Notes: a model not told the origin generated them from the sequence alone. Shown: positions 7,933 to 17,715, counted from the first letter of the stretch. The stretch is DNA of 64,000 bases from Parvularcula sp. LCG005 (GCF_032930845.1 NZ_CP136758.1:1565001-1629000); one strand, 5' to 3'. Translations and numbers: made by a program.

Positions 7933-10734
7933 TCACGATTTCAGGGCCGCGAGCTGCGCGGCGATTATTCGCAATTGAGTCTCGACAAGCTGTTCGATTG
8001 AGCCGTCGGGTGCGGCATTTGCCGGAGCGGGCATTGTCGGCGGTACAGCTTCTTGTACGGGCTGACGCGCGGGCGGATCCACCCAGTGGCGTTGCCGCTC
8101 AAACGGATAGGTCGGCAGCGGTATCCGCTGGCAGGGCGCCGTGCGCAGGTCGGACCAGTGAAGAGCCACACCCTGCCCCCACAAAGCCCCCAACGCCGCC
8201 AGCAGATGCGCTTCGTCATCGCCCGGCTCCTGCACAGGTCCGAGAACCGATACGGGCGAGAAACCGGGGCGCCGGACCGACTGACGCGCCAGGGTTGACA
8301 GCGTCTGCCCCGGACCGACCTCAACCACGATTGTGCTGGCTTCCGCCGTCGCCAGCCTGATGGCGTCGACATACCGAACCGGTGATGTGATTTGCTGTCC
8401 CCAATAGGCCGGGTCCATCATATCCTTATCGGAAAGCTGCATGCCCGTCACGGTGGAGAAAACGGGAAGTTGGGCAGGCCGCAGGTCAAGCGCGGCCACA
8501 GCCTCTTCAAAGCTCTCGCGCGCCGGCGCCATCATCGCCGAGTGAAATGCATGTGACGTCTTCAAAACCGAGAAAGCCACCTCGTCCGAGGTCAGGCGTT
8601 CGGTGAGAGCGTCCATCGCATCGGTGGGACCGCTCAGCACACAGAGGGATGGACTGTTTATCGCCGCCAGGTCAATTTCGCCGGAAATATAAGATGTTGC
8701 TTCATCCGCCGAGAGGCGGACAGCCAGCATTTTCCCTGCTGGCATCTGTTGCATCAGGCGTCCGCGGAGAGCAACGAGCCTTGCCGCAACGTCCAGATCC
8801 ATGACATTTGCCAGCACGGCGGCCGCAAATTCGCCGATACTGTGGCCGATGACAGCGTCCGGCACGATACCGCGGGCACGCATGCTGTGGGCAAGCGCGA
8901 TCTCCATGGCGAAGATGGCGGGCTGCGCCAGGCTGGTCTGCGCCAGCTGAGCCGCCGCCGCCTCACCAGAAAGTGGGCTCGTTTCGTCCCAAAGGAGAAG
9001 GCCTTTCAACGCCTTTCCCTGTTGATCCTTGCCGGACAGGCTGCCGATGACATTGTCGATCGTCGCCTTGAACACTGCATCCGCTGCATAGTGCTGCCGA
9101 GCCATGCCAGGGTACTGCACCCCCTGCCCCGGAAACTGGAACAACAAGCCGGGAGAACTGGCGACGGGCTTGTGTATCGGCGTCTCCATCCGTAGGCGTT
9201 CTATTGCTTCGGCAGGTGATCTGGCGACGATGGCCGTGCGCTGTTCAAATTGCCGGCGGCCAACCTGCAAGGTGTGTGAGACGTCGTCGAGACGAAGCTG
9301 CGGATTTGCTTCCAGATACGCAGCCAGACGTAATTTCTGTTGGGCCAGCGCCGTATCCGTCCGCGCGGACAGAACGAGAATCTGCGGCTCCTCGCGCACG
9401 GCCCTCTCGGCGGCCGTTGGCGCACTCTCAATCACGACATGGGCGTTGGTGCCGCCAACCCCGAAGGACGAGACGGCGGCGCGACGCGGCTCCTGCGCCG
9501 CCGGCCAAGGGTTCAGCGCGGTGTTGACGTAAAAGGGCGTTGCCTCAAAATCGATATTCGGGTTCGGCCCTGCATAATGGATTTGCGGCGGCAGCACGCC
9601 TTCATGGACGCTGAGGCTGGTTTTGATCAGGCCGATGGCGCCGGACGCTGCATCAAGATGACCCAGATTGGCCTTCACCGATCCGATGGCGCAATATTGC
9701 CGGTCGTCCGTATCCCGCCGATAAGCAGTCGTCAGCCCGGCGATCTCGATGGGGTCGCCCAATGGGGTCGCCGTGCCGTGCGCCTCGACATAGCCAATGG
9801 ATCGGGCATCGATCTCGCCCAGCCCCATGGCCAGCGAAATGACCTCTGCCTGCCCCTCGACGCTGGGTGCAGTATAACTGACCTTCGTGCCGCCATCATT
9901 ATTGGTGCCATAGCCGCGAATGACAGCGTAGATGGTGTTGCCGTCGGCGATCGCGTCTTCAACCCGCTTGAGCAGAAGAACCGCCGCACCATTGCTGAAG
10001 ACCGTCCCTGCGGCATCGCTTGAAAATGTGCGGCACGTCCCATCGGGGGAGAGCATGCCGCCCTCCTTGTAGAAATAGCCTCGCTTCTGGGGCAGTACGA
10101 TCGTTACGCCCCCCGCGAGCGCCATGTCGCAGCCATAGGTGTCGAGCGCCTGACAGGCGGAGGCAATTGCCACCAGCGATGTCGAACAGGCCGTCTGTAT
10201 CGTCATGGCAGGGCCGCGGAGGCCCATTTTGAATGCGACCCGAGTGGCGAGATAGTCCTTGTCGTTGCCCAGTTCGGTCTGCAGCGTGCCCACCTGGATA
10301 TTGTCGATCAGGTCCCGCCTGAATTTTTCATCGGCACACAGATTGTTGATGAGATAGGTGTCCATGTAACAGCCGGCATAGACACCGACAGCACCATCAT
10401 AGCGCGCGGCGTCATGACCCGCATGCTCCATCGCCTCCCAGCAGATTTCGAGGAAGACGCGATGCTGGGGATCCATGACTTCCGCTTCGCGCGGCAGATA
10501 GCCAAAGAAACGCGCATCGAACTTGTCGATGTCGTCGAGCACCCCCTTGGCACGGACAAACTGTCCATCCCCCTCACCAGCGGGCTGCGGAATCTCCAGC
10601 TCCTCGGGCTCGAAATGGCTGATCGTATCCTTACCGGCTTTGATGTTTTCCCAGAACGTCGCCACGTCCTGCGCACCGGGAAACCGGCCCGCCATGCCCA
10701 CAATGGCAATGCCGCTCTGTGCTGTATCCGTCAT
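7933..10734 (-). CDS. Polyketide synthase KS-AT didomain
   Basis: The 933-residue protein is a type I ketosynthase at 8-430 and acyltransferase at about 525-860. The ketosynthase triad is intact: Cys183 in TACSTS, His319 in EAHGTAT and His359 in NLGHLD. The acyltransferase has GQG near 536, the nucleophile Ser632 in GHSIGEF, and HAFH near 735, the signature for malonyl-CoA rather than methylmalonyl-CoA. There are no ketoreductase, dehydratase or carrier domains. It should therefore add one C2 unit without reduction and hand the beta-keto chain to the ACP at the N-terminus of the next protein. The last 30 residues form a possible docking helix. The ATG start overlaps the FkbH-ACP stop by 4 bp. 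Confidence 0.95.
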   Translation of the reverse strand: MTDTAQSGIAIVGMAGRFPGAQDVATFWENIKAGKDTISHFEPEELEIPQPAGEGDGQFVRAKGVLDDIDKFDARFFGYLPREAEVMDPQHRVFLEICWEAMEHAGHDAARYDGAVGVYAGCYMDTYLINNLCADEKFRRDLIDNIQVGTLQTELGNDKDYLATRVAFKMGLRGPAMTIQTACSTSLVAIASACQALDTYGCDMALAGGVTIVLPQKRGYFYKEGGMLSPDGTCRTFSSDAAGTVFSNGAAVLLLKRVEDAIADGNTIYAVIRGYGTNNDGGTKVSYTAPSVEGQAEVISLAMGLGEIDARSIGYVEAHGTATPLGDPIEIAGLTTAYRRDTDDRQYCAIGSVKANLGHLDAASGAIGLIKTSLSVHEGVLPPQIHYAGPNPNIDFEATPFYVNTALNPWPAAQEPRRAAVSSFGVGGTNAHVVIESAPTAAERAVREEPQILVLSARTDTALAQQKLRLAAYLEANPQLRLDDVSHTLQVGRRQFEQRTAIVARSPAEAIERLRMETPIHKPVASSPGLLFQFPGQGVQYPGMARQHYAADAVFKATIDNVIGSLSGKDQQGKALKGLLLWDETSPLSGEAAAAQLAQTSLAQPAIFAMEIALAHSMRARGIVPDAVIGHSIGEFAAAVLANVMDLDVAARLVALRGRLMQQMPAGKMLAVRLSADEATSYISGEIDLAAINSPSLCVLSGPTDAMDALTERLTSDEVAFSVLKTSHAFHSAMMAPARESFEEAVAALDLRPAQLPVFSTVTGMQLSDKDMMDPAYWGQQITSPVRYVDAIRLATAEASTIVVEVGPGQTLSTLARQSVRRPGFSPVSVLGPVQEPGDDEAHLLAALGALWGQGVALHWSDLRTAPCQRIPLPTYPFERQRHWVDPPARQPVQEAVPPTMPAPANAAPDGSIEQLVETQLRIIAAQLAALKS

Positions 10735-12740
10735 GACACCTCCCGCAGGGTTCGACGCCGTGCCGCAAGGCGGCTGGTCGATTGCCTGACGCGTTCAGCC
10801 CGGTGGCTTGCCGGTTGTTCCGGATGCCCGCCCTGGGTCAGCGCATTGACCAATTCTTCGACGGTGGAATAGCGGAACAGGCTGGTAATTTCGACAGGCC
10901 GGCCCAACCATTTGACGAGGCCCGCCTGGACTTGGAGCAGCTGGATAGACCGTCCGCCAAGTTCCGTGAAAGAATCCCGCACACCGATTGGCCGTATACG
11001 CAGCACATCCTCCCAGATCGCGGTGACAACCGACATGGCACCTGGCCCCGGAGCGACATAGCCGTGCTGAAAAGTTGGTCGGGGACGATAAGCGGCGGCC
11101 ATGGCCTCAACGATCGCATGACCGGTGGTCATCTCATTGGCGATCCAGTCGTAAATATCAGGGGGCGCCCCGCCTTCATAGATTGGCGCGCTCATGTCCG
11201 TCACCGGCACCGCCTGCCCCGGCTCAAACCGGCAGTCCAAAGCCATCTCCTGTGACAGACTGTATTGATCCTCTGCGCTGCTATTGGACCAGGCCGCCAA
11301 AAAGCGGCGAACCGGCGTGTTGCGCGGGCCCTCGACGGCGACAATGACGATCTCGTTCAGACCGGCGTCAGCAGCACACTGGCCCAACAGGGTCAGCATC
11401 TGGTGTTCAACACCGCGCCCAAGAGCACGACAGCTCAGCAGGAACAGGTCACATAGAAAACTGTCCTGCTTGGCCCGACCGCCGACCACACCGACAAGTC
11501 CGTAGTCGCCGAACCGGTCGCGGACCGTGACCGTGTACAGAAAATCAGTATTGCTGGCCTGGCGGGAAGAAATGTCCGCTTCACTGCACCGGATCAGGCT
11601 GGCGTTGAACTGGTTCGTCCGTTCCGTAAGTTGCGCGATGCGAGGGCAATCGGTGGCCATCGCCGGTTCAATGATAATATCGAGCTCAAGCGTCTCAAAA
11701 AAATCTGATAGTGACGGCGCGGCGGTCATTGCCGCCTGTCGCTTGGTCTCCTGCCTGTAGCGATCGGTTCGCCGCTCATCTTCTTCCGTGACGGGGACGG
11801 GATCGAGTGGCCACACATGCCGCGCAAAGGCGGGCTCTCCTTCTGGCACGGTGACACTCATCACACCGGGCAAAGCGGCCCGCATGGCAGCGATTTCTAC
11901 CGGATTGTCGTCGAGAAACAGGACCGCATCCTGACCCACACCAAACCGGCTCAGGCCTTCGGCCAGATTATCCGGCTTGGCCTGCCAGTCTGCGCGGATA
12001 TCAAGAAAATCGTCGCTGCGAAGAGCGAAATCCGTACGCTGACGGAAGATGTCGTCGATGTCAGAACGATCGTTCTTCGTACACAGCGACAGGATGCGGC
12101 CCTGCGCCGCGTTTTCCCGCAATGTGCTCTGCAGCGCTGAATCCTGTGGCGACAAACGCACGCCGTTGGCCCCATCCTCACCAAGCACACCTCGCCAGAG
12201 GGTCTGGTCGGCATCCACTGCGATCATCTTCAACGGCGGACGCCGCAACCGATCGAGCCAGCGCGCAATGCCGGTCCCGAGGACCGCCATTGCCTCCGGG
12301 GTGTAGGGGACATGCCCAGCCTCATCAGCCATCGGGTCTGCTACCTGATCGACACCGTAAGCCGTCATCAGCTCCGCCACATTGATCGCCTCAACGCCGT
12401 CTGGCCAAGCCTCAATATCGGGCATGCTTCCATCGGCTTCAGGACACAGGAGAAGGGCAAGGGGCTTTTCCTGGCCGACGTTCGACAGGACGGAATACAA
12501 TACGTCGCGATCATTCCCAATGTCGGAGAGCCGCACGAGCACGACGCGCGGGCCCGCATGTTGCGCGAGCAGGCCCTGCGGGTTCAGCCCATCGGCCAGC
12601 AACTGACCATAGGGCACAGCGATCGCGCCATCGGGCAGCACCAGTTTGCGTCGCCAGAAATCGATCGCCTCGAGCACCGGCTCCACCGTAAAGGTCGCCG
12701 CAATTACAGGCGCCGCGATTGATGTCTTTGCTGCAGCCAC
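10731..12740 (-). CDS. FkbH-like HAD domain with C-terminal carrier domain
   Basis: This 669-residue protein carries an FkbH-type HAD-IIIC domain. The HAD motif DADQT (Asp176, Asp178) is followed by LWRGVLGEDG, then LCTKN near 220 and LFLDDNP near 275, all usual for the family. The phrase AGHVPYTPEA before it is typical of the long PKS-associated forms. A GNAT-like stretch follows, and a carrier domain lies at about 585-645 with LGGRS (Ser598). FkbH domains take the C3 unit of 1,3-bisphosphoglycerate, remove phosphate and load glyceryl onto a carrier protein. Here the starter would be carried in cis. It is the first gene of the minus-strand operon. The GTG start has AGAGGGA about 8-14 bases upstream. 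Confidence 0.9.
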   Translation of the reverse strand: MAAAKTSIAAPVIAATFTVEPVLEAIDFWRRKLVLPDGAIAVPYGQLLADGLNPQGLLAQHAGPRVVLVRLSDIGNDRDVLYSVLSNVGQEKPLALLLCPEADGSMPDIEAWPDGVEAINVAELMTAYGVDQVADPMADEAGHVPYTPEAMAVLGTGIARWLDRLRRPPLKMIAVDADQTLWRGVLGEDGANGVRLSPQDSALQSTLRENAAQGRILSLCTKNDRSDIDDIFRQRTDFALRSDDFLDIRADWQAKPDNLAEGLSRFGVGQDAVLFLDDNPVEIAAMRAALPGVMSVTVPEGEPAFARHVWPLDPVPVTEEDERRTDRYRQETKRQAAMTAAPSLSDFFETLELDIIIEPAMATDCPRIAQLTERTNQFNASLIRCSEADISSRQASNTDFLYTVTVRDRFGDYGLVGVVGGRAKQDSFLCDLFLLSCRALGRGVEHQMLTLLGQCAADAGLNEIVIVAVEGPRNTPVRRFLAAWSNSSAEDQYSLSQEMALDCRFEPGQAVPVTDMSAPIYEGGAPPDIYDWIANEMTTGHAIVEAMAAAYRPRPTFQHGYVAPGPGAMSVVTAIWEDVLRIRPIGVRDSFTELGGRSIQLLQVQAGLVKWLGRPVEITSLFRYSTVEELVNALTQGGHPEQPASHRAERVRQSTSRLAARRRTLREVS

Positions 12741-13142
12741 CGAATGCTGTCCCTCTGCCCTAGCCTATTGCCCTCTGGTGCAATCCGCGCGCCGACTGAA
12801 GCAGAATTTTCGAAAAAGTGCACCAGATACGGGAACTTGGCCTCAACGTTAACACGAGTGGGCTCCGCTTTGCGCCAAATGCGTGCGTCACGTGACGCGA
12901 CAGGATAAGGTAGCAAGAGTCTCCTCACACCCGAAAAACGACTTTGTCAATATACATCAATGGCTTATAGCGCCCGCCTCCGCAACGACCTCCTCAACCG
13001 GCGAACCAGAAGCCGTATTAAAGACGTGGTTGACGGCAAGGCCCGGCGCCAAAGCTTAAGTCGCATTAATCCTACAATATAACCAGACTTCAAGACACGT
13101 GCGGTAGACCGTTTGTATTGAAGAGGAATGGGGAGCGGCTTT
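12741..13142. other. Divergent intergenic region between the biosynthetic operon and the GGDEF gene
   Basis: About 400 bp without a credible gene, and visibly more A+T-rich than its surroundings between 12900 and 13127. It must hold the promoters for the minus-strand assembly-line operon and the plus-strand diguanylate cyclase. I see a 14-bp palindrome at 12885-12898 and a weak plus-strand promoter candidate: TTGTCA at 12944-12949, a 16-base spacer and TATAGC at 12966-12971. A minus-strand TTGACA at 12945-12950 has no convincing -10 partner. AT-rich TACAATATAAC near 13074-13084 could be part of a second promoter for the GGDEF gene. I see no RNA gene here. Confidence 0.5.
12885..12898. promoter_or_regulatory. 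Perfect 14-bp palindrome, candidate operator
   Basis: The bases GCGTCACGTGACGC read the same on both strands, with CACGTG at the centre. The site lies 145 bp upstream of the FkbH start and 245 bp upstream of the diguanylate cyclase start, in the region both genes share. A dimeric regulator site is the natural reading, but no regulator gene is nearby in the window. Confidence 0.4.
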
Positions 13143-14216
13143 GTGATTACGTATCCAATGCCACGGTTTGAACAGCAGAAAATCGAAGTTCTACAACGCT
13201 ACAAGATCCTTGATGGATCGAAAGAATACGACACCAGCCACATACCACGGACGGTATCCCTCGTATTCGACATGCCCATGGTCATTGTCGCGCTGAATGA
13301 GCGCTACCGGAAGTGGTTCAAGTCATCCTGCAACATGACCGACGAACAGCACGACATTCTGCAAGGGTTCTGTGCCCACGCTCAGTTGTCGGACGCGGCG
13401 TTTTGCGTCGAAGATGCACGCGATGAAGAATATTTTGCTCGCGAAGAGGCCGTCCAGGGCGACCCTAATGTCGTCTTTTTCGCTGGCGCCCCGCTGCGCA
13501 ATCCGGACGGAATTCGGTTCGGGACACTCTGCCTGATTGATCAGCGTCCCCGCACGCTCGACGCGATGCAGATGAACATTCTGAACAGTTTTGCGGCCAT
13601 GTTGTCACAGGATATCTGCCTGCGCAGTGCTGGTCGTTACGCTTTGGCGGATCTGATCGAAACGGAAAAAGACAAAAGTGATCTGTACGGCCTCGCCATG
13701 ACGGATTCACTTACCGGCGCCCTTAATCGCCGTGCGTTCTTCCGCTTCAGCGAACGCGAGATGAGCCGGACACGTCGGTATAATCTCGACATGTGCGTGA
13801 TGATGCTGGACATCGACTTTTTCAAGAAGGTCAATGACGTGCACGGCCACAATGCCGGCGACATGGTGTTGAGTAAATTCGTCAAGACGCTGATCGACAC
13901 CGTCCGGGACGAGGACCTGGTGGGACGTCTTGGTGGTGAGGAATTTGCCATCGTCATTCCTGAGACCAGCAAGGAGCGCGCTGGCGCCCTCGCCGACCGT
14001 ATCCGAAACAACGTGAAGGCCATGCGCTTCAACGGCGATGGCGGCAATTTCTCCATTTCCGTCAGTATCGGGATCAGTGAACCTGCCATCAATGAGACCG
14101 ATATAGATCCGTCACTCGAGCGCGCCGACAAGGCTTTGTACGAGGCCAAACGCGCCGGCAGGGACCGGGTGGTGCTGGCGGACACGCCGCGACGCCTCAT
14201 CGCCCTGGAGGCCTGA
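13143..14216 (+). CDS. GAF-domain diguanylate cyclase
   Basis: The protein makes the second messenger c-di-GMP from two GTP. The first ~165 residues resemble a GAF sensor domain (LQRYKILDGS at the start, FAGAPLRNPDG and GTLCLID near its end). The C-terminal ~170 residues are a GGDEF domain with the active-site motif GGEEF, DSLTGALNRR at its start, and an RDED inhibitory I-site five residues before GGEEF, so it should be active and product-inhibited. No signal peptide or membrane segment is seen, so it is probably cytosolic. I prefer the GTG at 13143 because GGGGAG lies 7 bases upstream; the ATG at 13128 has AGGA directly against it. It diverges from the biosynthetic operon, and c-di-GMP commonly controls surface polysaccharides. 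The ligand is unknown. Confidence 0.92.
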   Translation: MITYPMPRFEQQKIEVLQRYKILDGSKEYDTSHIPRTVSLVFDMPMVIVALNERYRKWFKSSCNMTDEQHDILQGFCAHAQLSDAAFCVEDARDEEYFAREEAVQGDPNVVFFAGAPLRNPDGIRFGTLCLIDQRPRTLDAMQMNILNSFAAMLSQDICLRSAGRYALADLIETEKDKSDLYGLAMTDSLTGALNRRAFFRFSEREMSRTRRYNLDMCVMMLDIDFFKKVNDVHGHNAGDMVLSKFVKTLIDTVRDEDLVGRLGGEEFAIVIPETSKERAGALADRIRNNVKAMRFNGDGGNFSISVSIGISEPAINETDIDPSLERADKALYEAKRAGRDRVVLADTPRRLIALEA

Positions 14217-14233
14217 TCCAGCATACAAAGAAG

Positions 14234-14266
14234 AAAGGCGCCTGCTTGATCCGCAGGCGCCTTTTT
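14234..14266. terminator. Bidirectional rho-independent terminator
   Basis: The 9-bp stem GGCGCCTGC (14237-14245) pairs with GCAGGCGCC (14253-14261) around a 7-base loop. A T-run follows on the plus strand, and an A-run precedes the stem, giving T's on the minus strand. It sits between the convergent ends of the diguanylate cyclase and transglutaminase genes and can serve both. Confidence 0.9.
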
Positions 14267-14274
14267 CACGAAAC

Positions 14275-17200
14275 CTACTGGCGCATGAGGTCCAGCGTGG
14301 TGGGGTATTCTTCGCTACGGATCGGTTCGTAGATATGGAACGGCCCCGGCGTGTGCCCTATTCTTTCGAACCGGGCGCGACGACGACCTTCAGCTTCCAG
14401 CGAATTGACCGGACGGAATTCGAAATTCCGGCCACCCGGGTGGGTCGCGTGGTAGGTACAGCCTCCGACGGAACGACCAGCAGCCCGATCGACAATGTCA
14501 AAGATCAGTGGCGCGTGCGGTTGGATCGTGGGGTGCAGCGCCGATGATGGCAGCCAGGTGCGGAAGCGGACCCCCGCGACACGCTGATCGGACCGCTCCG
14601 TGTCATGCAGCGGCACGCGGTATCCGTTGCAGGACACATCGAATCGGTCAGCGAAATCACCCGTCACCTTGACCTGCAGTCTTTCGACAGAACTGTCGAC
14701 AAACCGTGCCGTACCGGTGGCCGACCCCTCCTCGCCAAGAACAGGCCAGCATTCGAGACCCGCCCGCAATTCGAGATCGACACCGCCATGGCGGATCGTG
14801 CCGTAATGAGGGAAGCGGAATTCGAACTGCGCATCATACCAGGACGGATCAAGACGAACGCCAAGCCCGGTCGACACTTCGTCCAGCACCGCATTCAGAT
14901 CTGCCCGGAGATAATAGGGCAGCATGAACCGGTCATGCAGTGCCGTGCCGAACCGATTGAGTGGCCGGGTGTACGGATTTTTCCAGAACCAGGCGATCAG
15001 TGCCCGCAGGATCAGCTGCTGCGCGAGGTTCATGTCCTCATGCGGCGGCATCTCAAATGCCCGGAATTCGACCAGGCCGAGACGGCCTGTAGGACCATCC
15101 GGGCTGTACAATTTGTCGATACAGATTTCCGCGCGGTGCGTGTTGCCAGCAACATCCACCAGCAGGTTCCGGAACAGACGGTCGACCAGCCATGGCGGGC
15201 ATTCACCGCCCATCGCCTTTTCGGGATGCGGCAGTTTGCTGAGCGCAATATCAAGGTCGTAGAGTGCGCTCTCACGTCCCTCATCGACACGCGGTGCCTG
15301 GCTCGTCGGGCCGATAAACATGCCCGAGAAGAAATAGGACAGGGACGGATGGTTCTGCCAGTATCGGATCAGGGATCCGAGCACGTCCGGCCGGCGCAGG
15401 AACGGGCTGTCGCTGGGCGTTGCGCCGCCGACAACCACGTGCGCCCCGCCGCCAGAGCCTGTCGGGCGACCATCGAGCATGAATTTCGATGCCTCAAGGC
15501 CGCATTTTTCAGCCTCTTCATAGACAGCCCGGGTGATATCCACCTGTTCAGCCCAATTGTGGGCAGGCTGAATATTCACCTCGATCACGCCGGGATCCGG
15601 TGTCACCTTGATGACGTTCAGACGCGGGTCGTCGGGCGGCGGATAGCCTTCGATCTGAATCGCGATGCCGGTCCGCAACGCGGTTTCTTCAAGCGCGTTG
15701 ACAATATCAATATACTCATCGGCAGTCGCCGTTGGCGGCATGAACGCACACAGAATACCATTGCGCGGCTCGACCGTCAGGGCCGTGCGCACAGCGGGAC
15801 CCGCCGAGAACGGTCCGCCGGGCAAGGCGGCGTTGGTGTTCACGCCCGGCTCCTCGATGGGCACCAGCGGAATGTCGAACTCACCGGCCTGTGCGTTTGA
15901 GATGGGCCGGTCTTCCCAATGGTGGATCTTCGTCGGCAGCTGTTCACGCGGTGCAAACGGGTCAAGCGGGATGATTTCCGGCCGCTGATTTTTCGGCAGA
16001 TGCGCAAGAGACTGGAGCGGCAAACGGAAACCGGCGGGACTGTCACCGGGCATCAGGAAGAGACGCTGGCGACGGGTCTGCCATTTTTCACTCTGCCAGC
16101 GGAATTTCCGTTTACGGGCGAGCTGTTTCATCTCTTTGGATGCCCGCGCCGGGGCCTGGGCCAGCTGCAATGGCAGGATAAAGGCGGCTGGGCTCTCGAG
16201 ACCGCGATCGAAGACGCGCGCCAACCGGGTACGCGTTTCAACGTCGTCGAGCTTGTTGTCGATAGGATCGACATTTGGCGCGAGCTTCTGCTCGCGCAAC
16301 ATGAACTCGGCAGGATCTTCAAAGGCTGGCGTGGCGTAATCCGCTTCCAGCCCGAGGCTTTCAGCCAGACCTTCGGCAAACAGCTGCGCCTGATCGATTG
16401 TTGCGTTCTTTGGCTGGTCCTCACGCGCGATCATCTCGGGCGCTTCCCAGGTCGGCTCTCCATCAGTGCGCCAGTACAGTGCAAAGGCCCAGCGGGGCAG
16501 GCTTTCGCCGGGATACCATTTGCCCTGCCCGTGATGCAGGAATCCATTCGGTGCAAATCGCTCCTGCAGGCGGCGCAGATATCTGTCGGCAAACGCTCGT
16601 TTCGTGGGGCCAACCGCGTCGATATTCCACTCGCCGGCATCCCGGTCGGTGGTGGCCACGAAAGTGGGCTCGCCGCCCAGGGTGAGACGGACGTCTTCGC
16701 GGTTCAGTATCTCGTCAATCGCGGCGCCTGCGTTGATGACGGCTTCGACCTGCCCTTCATCAAGCGGCTTGGTGACCCGCGGTGTTTCGAGAACCCGCGA
16801 CACTTTCATGTCGAAGTGAAGTTTCGCCTCGGCCTTTTCTGTAGCGCCACTGATCGGCGCGGCACTTGACGGTTTTGGCGTGGCCGCCAGCGGAATATGC
16901 CCCTCACTGGCGAACAGGCCTGACGTCGGGTCGAGACCGATCCAGCCTGCACCCGGTGCGTAGACTTCGGCCCAGGCATGCAGATCGGTGAAATCTTCTT
17001 CGGGGCCTGATGGGCCTTCGAGGCTCTTCCGGTCGGCTTTCAGCTGGATCAGATAGCCGGAGACGAAACGGGCGGCGAGGCCAAGCTCGCGCAACACGGC
17101 CACGAGCAGCCACCCGGAATCGCGGCACGAGCCGGTCCCGATGGACAGCGTCTCCTCAGGGGTCTGCACGCCCGGTTCCATGCGAACGGTATAGCCCACT

Positions 17201-17700
17201 TCCGCATTGATCCGCTGGTTGATCTCGACAAGGAAATCAATCGTCTGCAGACGGTCTTCTTCTCTCTGGACACCCGCTGTCGAGGTAAAGCGATCCTTGG
17301 CCCAGCGGACAAGTTCCGCGAATTTACTGCCGCCCTCGACGCGCTGCAGATACGGCTCGAGTTCTTCCTTCAGCTCCTTGTCGTAGGAGAACGGCGAGTT
17401 GAACGCGCTCTCATCGAGAAAGAAGTCGAACGGGTTGATTGCCTCAAGGTCGGCGACCAGATCGACCTGCACCTCGAACCGGTCGGTCTTCTCCGGAAAG
17501 ACCAGTCGGGCCAGGTAATTGCCGAAAGGATCCTGTTGCCAATTGATGAAGTGCTGCTCGGGAAACACCTTCAGCGAGTAACTCAAAATACTGGTTCGCG
17601 TATGGGGTGCGGGCCGCAGACGGACAATTTGCGGAAATAGCTGGACCCGGCGATCATAATCATAACGCGTCAGGTGAAATATAGCGGCAGAGGTGCTCAT
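14275..17700 (-). CDS. Transglutaminase-like / DUF2126 protein of the Anbu system
   Basis: This 1141-residue protein has a bacterial transglutaminase N-terminal domain (about 1-90), a transglutaminase core with Cys192 in GTGSCRDS, His241 in LHAW and Asp257 in GLDPTSG, and a long C-terminal DUF2126 region. The full catalytic triad suggests an active papain-fold peptidase or amide-forming enzyme. Proteins of this length recur next to circularly permuted ATP-grasp, alpha-E and Anbu genes, and all three lie directly across the divergent promoter region here. The substrate of the system is not known. No signal peptide is present, so it is probably cytosolic. The ATG has AAGGGA 6 bases upstream. 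Confidence 0.93.
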   Translation of the reverse strand: MSTSAAIFHLTRYDYDRRVQLFPQIVRLRPAPHTRTSILSYSLKVFPEQHFINWQQDPFGNYLARLVFPEKTDRFEVQVDLVADLEAINPFDFFLDESAFNSPFSYDKELKEELEPYLQRVEGGSKFAELVRWAKDRFTSTAGVQREEDRLQTIDFLVEINQRINAEVGYTVRMEPGVQTPEETLSIGTGSCRDSGWLLVAVLRELGLAARFVSGYLIQLKADRKSLEGPSGPEEDFTDLHAWAEVYAPGAGWIGLDPTSGLFASEGHIPLAATPKPSSAAPISGATEKAEAKLHFDMKVSRVLETPRVTKPLDEGQVEAVINAGAAIDEILNREDVRLTLGGEPTFVATTDRDAGEWNIDAVGPTKRAFADRYLRRLQERFAPNGFLHHGQGKWYPGESLPRWAFALYWRTDGEPTWEAPEMIAREDQPKNATIDQAQLFAEGLAESLGLEADYATPAFEDPAEFMLREQKLAPNVDPIDNKLDDVETRTRLARVFDRGLESPAAFILPLQLAQAPARASKEMKQLARKRKFRWQSEKWQTRRQRLFLMPGDSPAGFRLPLQSLAHLPKNQRPEIIPLDPFAPREQLPTKIHHWEDRPISNAQAGEFDIPLVPIEEPGVNTNAALPGGPFSAGPAVRTALTVEPRNGILCAFMPPTATADEYIDIVNALEETALRTGIAIQIEGYPPPDDPRLNVIKVTPDPGVIEVNIQPAHNWAEQVDITRAVYEEAEKCGLEASKFMLDGRPTGSGGGAHVVVGGATPSDSPFLRRPDVLGSLIRYWQNHPSLSYFFSGMFIGPTSQAPRVDEGRESALYDLDIALSKLPHPEKAMGGECPPWLVDRLFRNLLVDVAGNTHRAEICIDKLYSPDGPTGRLGLVEFRAFEMPPHEDMNLAQQLILRALIAWFWKNPYTRPLNRFGTALHDRFMLPYYLRADLNAVLDEVSTGLGVRLDPSWYDAQFEFRFPHYGTIRHGGVDLELRAGLECWPVLGEEGSATGTARFVDSSVERLQVKVTGDFADRFDVSCNGYRVPLHDTERSDQRVAGVRFRTWLPSSALHPTIQPHAPLIFDIVDRAAGRSVGGCTYHATHPGGRNFEFRPVNSLEAEGRRRARFERIGHTPGPFHIYEPIRSEEYPTTLDLMRQ

Positions 17701-17715
17701 AAACGTCCCTTTTCA

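Noticed and set aside
12945-12950. Minus-strand TTGACA as a promoter of the biosynthetic operon
   Set aside because: No recognisable -10 element at 16-18 bp; left as unassigned.
14605-15900. 431-codon plus-strand frame opposite the transglutaminase gene
   Set aside because: It lies entirely inside a conserved gene; codon pattern follows the opposite strand's third positions.
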